Below are positions 7,652 to 16,403 of a stretch of 64,000 nt of DNA, piece by piece. How positions within the stretch are numbered: position 1 is the first letter of the stretch; each line of letters begins with the position of its first letter. A program made the position numbers and the translations under genes. Under the pieces are notes generated by a model that made no database searches, was not told the origin of the DNA, and worked only from the letters and a program-made list of their open reading frames with translations. Origin of the DNA: Methylobacterium brachythecii (GTDB lineage: Bacteria > Pseudomonadota > Alphaproteobacteria > Rhizobiales > Beijerinckiaceae); assembly GCF_014196345.1 (NCBI RefSeq), contig NZ_JACIDN010000007.1, forward strand, positions 186,001-250,000, written 5' to 3'.

Positions 7652-10600
7652 CACTCGGCTGGCATCGGAGCCGCGCCGCTGCCGGTCCGCCTGCTGCGCC
7701 GGTTCAGCGCCCAGTGGCGGAGCCGGTCGAGGTACAGGTAGACGACGGGGGTCGTGTACAGGGTCAGGATCTGGCTCACGATGAGGCCGCCGATGATCGC
7801 GATGCCGAGAGGCCGGCGGAGTTCCGCGCCCTCGCCCATCGCCAGCACTAGGGGCGCGGCGCCGAGAAGCGCGGCCGCCGTTGTCATCATGATGGGGCGG
7901 AAGCGCAAGAGGCAGGCTTCGTAGATCGCATCGGCCGGGGAGGCGCCGCGCGTGCGCTCGGCGTCGAGGGCGAAATCGATCATCAGGATGGCGTTCTTCT
8001 TCACGATACCGATCAGCAGGAAGACCGCGATCAGCGCGATCAGCGTGAACTCGGTGCCCGTCACGAGCAGCGCCAGCACCGCACCGATTCCGGCCGAAGG
8101 CAGCGTGGAGAGAATCGTGATCGGGTGGACGTAGCTCTCGTAGAGGATGCCGAGCACGGCATAGACCGCAAGCAGCGCGCCGAGGATCAGCAGCGGCTGG
8201 CGCGAGGCCGAGTCCTGGTAATTCTTGGCCGCGCCGGAGAATTCACCGTGGATGGTGGCCGGCATGCGCAGCTCGGTCATCGCCTTGTCGATCGCCGCCG
8301 TGGCGTCCGAGAGGCTCTTGCCGGGTGCCAGGTTGAAGGAGACCGTGGTCGCCACGAACAGCCCCTGGTGGCTGACCTGGACCGGCGCCGTGCCCGTCTC
8401 GAAGCGCACGAAGGCCGAGAGCGGCACCATCGTCTCCTTGGCACTCGAGACCGGCGCGCTCGACGAGGCGCCACCTTTGCTCGCGGCGATGGCGTTGGAG
8501 GCGGCGTTGCGTGCGGAATCCGATGCGACCGAAGAGGCACTCGTGCTGCTAGAAGCGCTCGCTCCGGCTCCGGCCTGGGACGCCACGGTTGAGCCGGCGC
8601 TCCCCGCCGGAGCGCTGCCCTGTGCGCCAAAACTTCCCGGCATCGTGCTGCCGGCGGTACTCGACGTCGACGGCGAGGACGAACCGCCGGCAGCCGACGT
8701 TGTCGCCGCGCTGGACGGACCGGTCACGGTCCCAGCCACGGCGTTGGTCGTCGCCGAGCCGCGCGCGTTGCCGCCCGAGGTCGAGACGTAGATCATCTTC
8801 AGTGTCTCGGGGCTCTGGAGGTAGCGCGGCGCGATCTCCATCACGACGTGGTACTGGTTCAGAGGGTTGTAGATCGTCGAGACCTGACGCTGACCGAAGG
8901 CATCGTAGAGCGTCTGGTCGATCTTGTCGGGCGTGATGCCGTAACGGTAGGCCGTCGGCCGGTCGATCACGATCCGGCTCTCCAGGCCGCCCTCCTGCTG
9001 GTCGGAGGTCACGTCGGCGAAGAGATCGGTCTGCTTCTGCAGTTCCGTCACCAGTTTCGGCGCCCAGGTGTAGAGCTCGTCCGCCGAATCGGCCTGAAGC
9101 GCATACTGATACTGGGCGAAGCTCTGCCGCCCGCCCATCTTCAGGTCCTGCCGGGCGAACAGGAACAGCCTCGCGCCCGCGACCTGCGAAAGCTTCGGCC
9201 TCAGCCGCGCCATCACCGTCTCGATCGGCGGCCGCTCCCCGAGCGGCTTCAGACCCACGAAGACATTGGCTGAGTTGGTCCCGCGGCCGCCCGTGAAGCC
9301 GACCATGCTCTCCACCGCGGGGTCGGCCTGTACGATGGCGCTCGCGCGGGTCAGCTTTTCCTTCATGGACTGGAACGAGATGCGCTGGTCGGCCTGGATG
9401 CCGCCCATGAGCTGCCCGGTATCCTGCTCGGGGAAAAAGCCCTTCGGCACGATGACGTAGAGATAGACGTTCAGCCCGATCGTCACGAACACGCTGAGCA
9501 GCACGAGACGGCGGTGACGCAGGGCGAAGCCCAGCGAGCGCTCGTAACCCCGCAGCAGCCCGTCGAAGCCGCCCTCCAGGACCCTGACGAAGAGGTTGGG
9601 ACGCTTGGCCTTTGCCGAAGGATCATGCGCCCTGAGGAAGCGCGCGCACATCATCGGCGTGGTTGTCAGCGAGACCACGAGCGAGATCAGGATCGCCAGC
9701 GAGAGCGTGACCGCGAATTCCCGGAACAGCCGGCCGACGATGCCCCCCATCATGAGGATCGGCAGGAAGACCGCGACGAGCGACAGGCTCATCGAGATCA
9801 CCGTGAAGCCGACCTCGCGCGCGCCGAGCAGCGCAGCCTCCATTCGCGGTTTGCCCGCCTCGATGTGCCGTTGGATGTTCTCAAGGACGACGATGGCGTC
9901 GTCGACCACGAAGCCGGTGGCGATGATCAGCGCCATCAACGACAGGATGTTGAGCGAGAAACCGCAGAGATACATCGCGGCGAAGGTGCCGACGATCGAG
10001 ATCGGCACGGCGACCGCCGGGATCAGCGTCGCGCGTCCCGAGCGCAGGAACACGAACACCACCAGGATCACGAGCCCGACCGCGATGATCAGCGTCTCCT
10101 CGGTCTCCTTCAGGGAGGCGCGGATCGTCACCGAGCGATCGCCGGAAATGTTGAGGTCGATATCGCCGGGCAGCGCCGCCTGGATCTGCGGGATCGCCTC
10201 CTTCACCCGCTTCACCGTCTCGACGACGTTCGAGTTGGGCTGCTTGTAGATGAACAGGATGACGCCCGGCTTGCCGTTGACGAGGCCGAGGTTGCGCTTG
10301 TCCTCGACGGAATCCTCGACCTTGCCGACGTCGGTCAGCCGCACGCCCGCGCCATTGCGATAGGCCACGACGATGTCGCGGTAATCGGCGGCCTGGTGGC
10401 CCTGGTCGTTGGCGTAGAGCTGGTAGCGCCGGCTGCCCGCGACGACGTCGCCCTTTGGCGAGTTGGCGTTGGCCGAGGCCAGGGCCGCGCGGATGCCCTC
10501 CAGGCCGATGCCGTAGTTGAACAGGGCCGTCGGATCGAGTTCGACCCGCACAGCAGGCAGCGACGAGCCGCCGATATCGACGTTTCCGATGCCCTCGACC

Positions 10601-11103
10601 TGGGACATCTTCTGCTGAACGACGGTGGCGGCGGAATCGTAGAGCTGGCCCGGCGAGAGCGTGTTCGAGGTCAGCCCGAGGATCAGGATCGGTGCGTCGG
10701 CCGGGTTGAACTTCCGGTAAGTCGGGTTCTGGCGGAGTGCCGTCGGTAGGTCCGCGCGGGCCGCGTTGATCGCGGCCTGCACGTCGCGGGCGGCGCCGTC
10801 GATGTCGCGGTTCAGGCCGAACAACAGGACGATGCGGACGCTGCCGGTGGAACTCGTCGACGTCATCTCGTTGACGTCGGCGATGATGCCGAGACGGCGC
10901 TCCAGCGGCGCAGCCACCGTCGTCGCCATGGTCTCGGGCGAGGCGCCGGCCATCTGCGCCTGGACGAGGATGACCGGGAAATCGACCTGCGGCAGCGGCG
11001 CTACCGGCAACTTCAGGAAGGCGAAGATGCCCGCCAGCAGAACGCCGACTGTCAGTAGCGTCGTGGCGATCGGGCGCCGGATGAACGGCTCCGAGATGTT
11101 CAC
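7651..11103 (-). CDS. RND multidrug efflux permease (MdtC-like) with a large low-complexity insert
   Basis: A 1150-residue inner-membrane proton-driven pump of the HAE-RND family. It begins MNISEPFIRRPIATTLL and has the twelve-helix, two-periplasmic-loop layout. The family is usually 1020-1050 residues; the extra length is a 116-residue Ser/Ala/Gly/Thr-rich insert at residues about 774-889 (nucleotides 8437-8784) in the second periplasmic loop, directly before MVPLSAFVRFE. The sister pump next door has only a few residues at that place. It starts with GTG in a GTGA overlap with the stop of the preceding pump gene, implying translational coupling. It probably forms a heteromeric pump with that neighbour, as MdtB and MdtC do. 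Confidence 0.92.
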   Translation of the reverse strand: MNISEPFIRRPIATTLLTVGVLLAGIFAFLKLPVAPLPQVDFPVILVQAQMAGASPETMATTVAAPLERRLGIIADVNEMTSTSSTGSVRIVLLFGLNRDIDGAARDVQAAINAARADLPTALRQNPTYRKFNPADAPILILGLTSNTLSPGQLYDSAATVVQQKMSQVEGIGNVDIGGSSLPAVRVELDPTALFNYGIGLEGIRAALASANANSPKGDVVAGSRRYQLYANDQGHQAADYRDIVVAYRNGAGVRLTDVGKVEDSVEDKRNLGLVNGKPGVILFIYKQPNSNVVETVKRVKEAIPQIQAALPGDIDLNISGDRSVTIRASLKETEETLIIAVGLVILVVFVFLRSGRATLIPAVAVPISIVGTFAAMYLCGFSLNILSLMALIIATGFVVDDAIVVLENIQRHIEAGKPRMEAALLGAREVGFTVISMSLSLVAVFLPILMMGGIVGRLFREFAVTLSLAILISLVVSLTTTPMMCARFLRAHDPSAKAKRPNLFVRVLEGGFDGLLRGYERSLGFALRHRRLVLLSVFVTIGLNVYLYVIVPKGFFPEQDTGQLMGGIQADQRISFQSMKEKLTRASAIVQADPAVESMVGFTGGRGTNSANVFVGLKPLGERPPIETVMARLRPKLSQVAGARLFLFARQDLKMGGRQSFAQYQYALQADSADELYTWAPKLVTELQKQTDLFADVTSDQQEGGLESRIVIDRPTAYRYGITPDKIDQTLYDAFGQRQVSTIYNPLNQYHVVMEIAPRYLQSPETLKMIYVSTSGGNARGSATTNAVAGTVTGPSSAATTSAAGGSSSPSTSSTAGSTMPGSFGAQGSAPAGSAGSTVASQAGAGASASSSTSASSVASDSARNAASNAIAASKGGASSSAPVSSAKETMVPLSAFVRFETGTAPVQVSHQGLFVATTVSFNLAPGKSLSDATAAIDKAMTELRMPATIHGEFSGAAKNYQDSASRQPLLILGALLAVYAVLGILYESYVHPITILSTLPSAGIGAVLALLVTGTEFTLIALIAVFLLIGIVKKNAILMIDFALDAERTRGASPADAIYEACLLRFRPIMMTTAAALLGAAPLVLAMGEGAELRRPLGIAIIGGLIVSQILTLYTTPVVYLYLDRLRHWALNRRSRRTGSGAAPMPAE

Positions 11104-14100
11104 GGAAGCGCCTCGCCCGCGCGGAAGCCGCCTTCCCGGCGACCCGTCAGCCGGCGCTCGAGCCGGTCGAAGGCGAGGTAAATCACAGGGGTCGTGAACA
11201 GCGTCAGCACCTGGCTGACGATGAGGCCGCCGGCGATGACGATGCCGAGCGGCTGGCGCAGCTCGGAGCCGACGCCGGTGCCGAGGATCAGCGGTACCGC
11301 TGCGAACAGGGCGGCGAAGGTCGTCATCAGAATCGGACGGAAGCGCAGCAGGCAGGCTTCGTAGATCGCATCACGCGGGCTCATGCCCTCCTCGCGCTCG
11401 GCCTGGAGCGCGAAGTCGATCATCATGATCGCGTTCTTCTTCACGATACCGATCAGCAGCACGATGCCGATGATCGCAATGATGTCGAGCGAGAGCCCGA
11501 ACAGCATCAGCCCGAGGAGGGCGCCGATGCCGGCGGAAGGCAGCGTCGAGAGGATCGTGATCGGGTGGATGAAGCTCTCGTAGAGTACGCCGAGCACGAT
11601 GTAGACGGTGACGATCGCGGCCAGGATCAGGAACAGCTCGTTCGAGAGCGCCGACTGGAAGGCGAAGACCGAGCCCTGAGGCACCACGTTGAAGCTGGCA
11701 GGGAGCCCGATCTGCTTGCGCGTCGCTTCGATGGCGTCGACCGCCTGGCCGAGGGCTGCGCCCGGAGCGAGGTTGAACGACACCGTGGTTGCCGGGAATT
11801 GGCCGAGATGGCCGACGAGCAGCGGCGCGCGGCGTTCCTCGATTCTGGCGATGGCCGAGAGCGGCACCTGGCCCGAAGCCGCGGTGGCGGACGGCAGGTA
11901 GAGCTTCTTCAGCGAATCCAGCGTCGTGTGCAGCGCCGGATCGGCTTCGAGGATCACTCGGTACTGGTTCGACTGCGAGAAGATCGTCGAGATGATGCGC
12001 TGGCCGAAGGCGTCGTAGAGTGCGTTGTCCACCGAGGCCGGCGTGATGCCGTAGCGGCCTGCGGTGGGCCGGTCGATCGTGACGAAGGCCGCGAGTCCGT
12101 TGCCCTGATAGTCGCTGGTGACGTCGGCGAGCAGCGGCGAGGCTTGCAGAGCCTCGACGAAGCGCGGCACCCAGGTCTCGAACTCGGACAGGTTCGGGTT
12201 CTCCATGATGACCTGGTACTGCGTCGCCGAGACCGCCGTATCGATGGTCAGATCCTGGACCGGCTGCATGTACAGTCGCACGCCCGGCACCTGGCGCGTT
12301 GACAGGTTGAGACGCCGGATGATGTCGCTGGCACTCGCTGAGCGCTCGGCCTGAGGCTTCAGGTTGATGAGCATGCGGCCGGAATTCAGCGTGACGTTCT
12401 GGCCGTCGACCCCGATGAACGAGGACAGGTTGGCCACGTCCGGGTCCTTCAACACCACGTCGGCGAGCTGCTGCTGGCGCTCTGCCATCGCCGCGTAGGA
12501 CACGCTCTGGTCGGCCTGGGAGATGCCCTGGATGACGCCGGTATCCTGGACGGGGAAGAAGCCCTTCGGGATCACCACGAACAGGTAGGCGGTCAGTGCG
12601 ACCGTCCCGAGGGTGACGATGAGCGTGAGTCCCTGGTTGGCGAGCACGACGCGCAGAGCCCGGCCATAGCCGGCGATCGTCCCCTCCGTCATGCGGCGGC
12701 CGAAGCGGCCGATGGCGCCCTCGCGCCGCTCGCCATGCACCTCCGGCTTGAGGAGGCGCGCGCACATCATCGGTACCAGCGTCAGCGAGACGACGGCCGA
12801 GATGACGATGGTGGCCGCGAGCGTAATCGCGAATTCATGGAACAGCCGGCCGACCACGTCGCCCATGAACAGCAGCGGGATCAGCACCGCGATGAGCGAC
12901 ACGGTCAGCGACACGATGGTGAAGCCGATCTCGCGGCTGCCCTTCATCGCGGCTTCGAGGGGCGAGAGCCCCTCTTCGACGTGGCGGGCGATGTTCTCGA
13001 TCACCACGATGGCGTCGTCGACGACAAAGCCGGTGGCGATGGTCAGAGCCATCAGAGAGAGGTTGTCGAGGGAGAAGCCCCACAGGTTCATCGCCGCGAG
13101 CGCCCCGACGAGGGAGAGCGGCACCGACAGGCTCGGGATGATCGTCGCAGACACGCTGCGCAGGAACAGGAAGATCACCATCACGACGAGCGCGATGGCG
13201 AGCAGCAGCTCGAACTGAACGTCCTCGACGGAGGCCCGGATGGTCACCGTGCGGTCGGTCAGCAGTGCGACGCCCACGGCGGCCGGCATGCTGGCCTGCA
13301 GCTGAGGCAGCAACTGCTTGATCTTGTCGACCGTCTCGATGACGTTCGCGCCGGGCTGGCGCTGGATGTTGAGGATGACCGCGGGCGTCCGGTCCATCCA
13401 GGCTCCGAGCCGGGTATTCTCGGCGCCGTCGACAACCTCGGCCACGTCCGACAGATGCACCGGCGAGCCGTTCTTGTAGGCGATGATCGCGCTGGAATAG
13501 ACGGCCGGGTCGCGGACCTGATCGTTGGCGTTGATCGTGTAGGACTGGGTCGGCCCGTCGATGGTGCCCTTCGGCGTGTTGACGTTGAGGTTTCCGATCG
13601 TCGTCCTCAGGTCGTCGATGTTCAGGCCGTAGGCGGCAAGCGCCAGGGAGTTGAACCGTACCCGCACCGCTGGCCGCTGGCCGCCGCCCATGCTGACGAG
13701 GCCGACGCCCGCAACCTGTGAGATCTTCTGCGCGAGCCGCGTTTCGGCGAGGTCGCGCACCTGCGTCAGAGGCATGGTCGCGGAGGTCAGCGCCAGCGTC
13801 AGGATCGGCGCGTCGGCCGGGTTGACCTTGGCGTAGACCGGCGGCGCCGGCAGGTCGGAGGGCAGCAGGTTGCCGGCCGCGTTGATCGCCGCCTGGACCG
13901 ACTGCTCGGCGATGTCGAGGGAGATGTCGAGGCTGAACTGCAGGGTGATGACCGATGCGCCGGCGGAACTCTGCGACGACATCTGGCTGAGATTGGCCAT
14001 CTGGCCGAATTGCCGCTCCAGCGGCGCGGTGACGGCCGAGGTCATCACCTCAGGGCTCGCTCCCGGATAGAAGGTTTGCACCTGGATCGTCGGGTAATCG

Positions 14101-14219
14101 ACGGCGGGCAGCGCCGAGACCGGCAGGTTCACGTAGGAAACCATGCCGACGATCAGGATCGCCAGCATCAGCAGCGTCGTGGCAACCGGACGCAGGATGA
14201 AGATGCGCGACGGGTTCAT
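11100..14219 (-). CDS. RND multidrug efflux permease (MdtB-like)
   Basis: A 1039-residue inner-membrane pump of the HAE-RND family, of normal length. It begins MNPSRIFILRPVATTLLMLAIL; the conserved transmembrane stretch ATGFVVDDAIVVIENI (around residue 400) carries the proton-relay aspartates. Both periplasmic loops are complete and the C-terminal region contains GIVKKNAIMMIDFA. It is the second gene of the operon, after the adaptor gene and 82 bases further on. The gap includes a strong 12-bp hairpin (14249-14278) that ends about 30 bases before the start codon. It is expected to assemble with the adjacent permease. Confidence 0.94.
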   Translation of the reverse strand: MNPSRIFILRPVATTLLMLAILIVGMVSYVNLPVSALPAVDYPTIQVQTFYPGASPEVMTSAVTAPLERQFGQMANLSQMSSQSSAGASVITLQFSLDISLDIAEQSVQAAINAAGNLLPSDLPAPPVYAKVNPADAPILTLALTSATMPLTQVRDLAETRLAQKISQVAGVGLVSMGGGQRPAVRVRFNSLALAAYGLNIDDLRTTIGNLNVNTPKGTIDGPTQSYTINANDQVRDPAVYSSAIIAYKNGSPVHLSDVAEVVDGAENTRLGAWMDRTPAVILNIQRQPGANVIETVDKIKQLLPQLQASMPAAVGVALLTDRTVTIRASVEDVQFELLLAIALVVMVIFLFLRSVSATIIPSLSVPLSLVGALAAMNLWGFSLDNLSLMALTIATGFVVDDAIVVIENIARHVEEGLSPLEAAMKGSREIGFTIVSLTVSLIAVLIPLLFMGDVVGRLFHEFAITLAATIVISAVVSLTLVPMMCARLLKPEVHGERREGAIGRFGRRMTEGTIAGYGRALRVVLANQGLTLIVTLGTVALTAYLFVVIPKGFFPVQDTGVIQGISQADQSVSYAAMAERQQQLADVVLKDPDVANLSSFIGVDGQNVTLNSGRMLINLKPQAERSASASDIIRRLNLSTRQVPGVRLYMQPVQDLTIDTAVSATQYQVIMENPNLSEFETWVPRFVEALQASPLLADVTSDYQGNGLAAFVTIDRPTAGRYGITPASVDNALYDAFGQRIISTIFSQSNQYRVILEADPALHTTLDSLKKLYLPSATAASGQVPLSAIARIEERRAPLLVGHLGQFPATTVSFNLAPGAALGQAVDAIEATRKQIGLPASFNVVPQGSVFAFQSALSNELFLILAAIVTVYIVLGVLYESFIHPITILSTLPSAGIGALLGLMLFGLSLDIIAIIGIVLLIGIVKKNAIMMIDFALQAEREEGMSPRDAIYEACLLRFRPILMTTFAALFAAVPLILGTGVGSELRQPLGIVIAGGLIVSQVLTLFTTPVIYLAFDRLERRLTGRREGGFRAGEALP

Positions 14220-14248
14220 GGCGTGTGCCTAAGGCGCCGCGACGCGCA

Positions 14249-14278
14249 TCTCCTCTCCCCGCACATGGGGAGAGGAGA
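14249..14278. repeat. 12-bp perfect hairpin between adaptor and pump genes
   Basis: The arms TCTCCTCTCCCC and GGGGAGAGGAGA are perfect complements around a six-base loop. It sits inside the efflux operon, 30 bases before the start of the first pump gene, without a following T-run. It is more likely an mRNA stability, processing or translation-control element, or a small repeat, than a terminator. Confidence 0.6.
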
Positions 14279-14301
14279 GCGCGAGACCGTCGCGCTCCTC
14301 A

Positions 14302-15720
14302 TCACTGAGCCTTCTGTCTGCCGCGCCGGCGCGGATGCTCGCCGCCTTGCGTCTGCGCGGCGTCGCTCTGGCCGTCCGGGGCCTTGCCGCCATCCGTCTT
14401 CCCGGCGCTGCCCGTCTCGCCCTGCTGGGAGGCGGCCGCGCCCGGAGCAGCGTTGTCGCCCGGCGCACCGGCCGCTTTCTTCTGACCGCCGGCCGTGATC
14501 CGCACGGGAGCGCCCTCGCGCAGGCGGTCGGTGCCGTCCGTGACGATTCGATCTCCCGGCTGGAGGCCTGCCGAAACGACGGTTCGGACGCCGTCCGTTT
14601 CGCCAACCGTGATCGGGCGTACGGTGACCTTGTCGTCTCCCTGCATCAGGTAGACGTAGGCGCCGGGCGTGCCGCGCAGGATCGCCGCGGTCGGCACCAC
14701 GGTGGCGTTCTTGATCGTGTCGACGGTCAGCTTCGCGTTGACGAACTGGTTCGGAAACAGTGTTTCCTCTTCGTTCTGGAACAGCGCGCGCAGCTTCACC
14801 GTGCCGGTGGTGACGTCGATCTGGTTGTCGATGGTGTCCAGAGAGCCGGTGGCGATCTCGTGCTGGTCGCCGCGGTCATAGGCGCGCACGGTGAGCTTAG
14901 CGCCCTCGCGGATGCGCTTCATCACCCGCGCGACGTCGTCCTCCGGCAGCGTGAACAGCACAGAGATCGGATGCAGCTGCGTCACCACGACGATGTTGGT
15001 GGAGCCGGCCGAAATGTAGTTGCCCTGGTCCACCTGCCTCAGGCCCACCCGGCCCTCCACCGGCGAGGTGATGCGGGCATAGGCGATGTTCAGCTTTTGC
15101 TGATCGACCATGGCCTGATCGGCCGCGACCGTGCCCTCGTTCTGCTTCACCAGGGCGGCCTGGGTATCGACGTTCTGCTTCGAGATCGAATCCTGGCGGT
15201 TCAGGGTCTGGTAGCGCACGAGGTCGAGCTTGGCGTTCTGCAGCAGCGCCTGATCCCGCGCGAGCTGGCCCTGGTTTTGCGCGAGCAGGGCCTCGTAGGG
15301 ACGCTGGTCGACCTGGGCGAGGTAGTCGCCCTTCTTGACCGTCTGGCCCTCGCGGAAGCCGATTTCCATGAGATAGCCGCTGATCTGCGACTTCACCGTC
15401 ACTGTAGCGAGCGGCGTCACGGTGCCGAGGCCCTGCAGGATGATCGGCATGTCGCCCGTCGTTGCCGTTGCGATGCCGACGGCCTGGGCGATATCGCCTC
15501 CGCCGTGCCTTCCACCCCCGCGGCCGTGCTTCGTCGCCGCGGCGCCCTCGGGCTGTTGCTTGGCCTCGTACATCCGATGCGCGAAGGCCCCGGCCAAGCC
15601 CAGCAGCAGGATGAGCAGCATCCAACGCCCGGTACGGCTGCGCCGGCGGGTCTTCGGAGCAGGAGCCTGCTCGGGATATTCCCGGGCGGTCTCCCTGCGG
15701 ATCGGCGAACTCTCGTTCAT
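14302..15720 (-). CDS. RND efflux periplasmic adaptor (MdtA/HlyD family)
   Basis: A 472-residue membrane fusion protein that bridges the RND pump and the outer-membrane channel. A basic N-terminus and a hydrophobic segment (about residues 29-46) anchor it in the inner membrane. A Gly/His-rich spacer is followed by the lipoyl/barrel-sandwich halves (VTVKSQISGYLMEI and ISPVEGRVGLRQVDQG-like regions), a coiled-coil hairpin (about 150-210) and beta-barrel domains. The last 55 or so residues are a low-complexity Gly/Ala/Gln-rich tail with a basic end. It is the first gene of the operon, so the promoter should lie in 15721-15900. Confidence 0.93.
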   Translation of the reverse strand: MNESSPIRRETAREYPEQAPAPKTRRRSRTGRWMLLILLLGLAGAFAHRMYEAKQQPEGAAATKHGRGGGRHGGGDIAQAVGIATATTGDMPIILQGLGTVTPLATVTVKSQISGYLMEIGFREGQTVKKGDYLAQVDQRPYEALLAQNQGQLARDQALLQNAKLDLVRYQTLNRQDSISKQNVDTQAALVKQNEGTVAADQAMVDQQKLNIAYARITSPVEGRVGLRQVDQGNYISAGSTNIVVVTQLHPISVLFTLPEDDVARVMKRIREGAKLTVRAYDRGDQHEIATGSLDTIDNQIDVTTGTVKLRALFQNEEETLFPNQFVNAKLTVDTIKNATVVPTAAILRGTPGAYVYLMQGDDKVTVRPITVGETDGVRTVVSAGLQPGDRIVTDGTDRLREGAPVRITAGGQKKAAGAPGDNAAPGAAASQQGETGSAGKTDGGKAPDGQSDAAQTQGGEHPRRRGRQKAQ

Positions 15721-16403
15721 CCTCGACTCAATCAGATCGTCGCGTCGAAACCCGTCTTCGCGCCGATTTCCAACTCACCGTGAACCGGACTGTGCCGTCA
15801 TCCAACGGACGAAGGCAAACCGATCACAACTTGAATGCGGACGCGTTCGGATCCTCAGAGGATCAGCAAACAAACCCAGGCCTCGAGACGGGAAGCGTGC
15901 ATCGCAGAAGCACGCGAAACTTCTCTCGGCAATGCGTCGTCAGTACGGCGTGCAGGTTTCCCGGATGTTGCTGCGCGCGGAGGGCTTTCCGGCTGCCAAC
16001 GCCGCAGCGCACGCAGTGCGTATCGACACGCGCGGCGAGTACGGGCGAAGTATCATGCAATGAAGGAGCAGGGGCGGAATGTGCTGATCGTGTCAGTCGC
16101 GACCGCCGAAAACGCAAAGAGGCCGCCGTACAAGACGGCAGCCTCTTCGCTACAACCGAGCCGGCGACCACTTGCAGGGAACGAGGGGGCGGAGTTCCAT
16201 ACAGGCGGTCGCCGGTCGGCCGTGGACTGAGAGTTAAATCACGACTGATGATTGTCAACATTCGTCAGTCGTTCGGGGCCATCCGGGGCGGAGACGTGTG
16301 CGCTCCCGCACGCTTCGCCTTGATATCCCCGCGTGGTATCCGCTTCTCGTCTTGACGTCGCGGATGCTGCGACCGGTGTCGTCCCTGCTCTGATTTGCCG
16401 GAT
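15721..16403. other. long intergenic region between the efflux operon and the aminotransferase
   Basis: This 680-base stretch separates divergent genes and must contain the efflux operon promoter. I see a perfect 15-bp inverted repeat GATCCTC-A-GAGGATC at 15850-15864 (a possible operator) and a terminator-like hairpin at 16118-16148. Open frames on both strands here (15780-16355 plus, 15863-16261 minus) have no family resemblance or good ribosome binding site and are not called. Confidence 0.45.
16118..16148 (-). terminator. putative intrinsic terminator reading leftwards
   Basis: The arms AAGAGGC...GCCGT and ACGGC...GCCTCTT form a 12-bp stem with one mismatch and a five-base loop. On the minus strand it is followed by TTGCGTTTTC. 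No annotated minus-strand gene lies just upstream, so it may end a small RNA or a short untranslated transcript starting between 16150 and 16400. Confidence 0.45.

Noticed and set aside
15780..16355. 191-residue plus-strand open frame in the efflux-aminotransferase gap
   Set aside because: Unfamiliar composition, no start signal, and it crosses a terminator-like hairpin.
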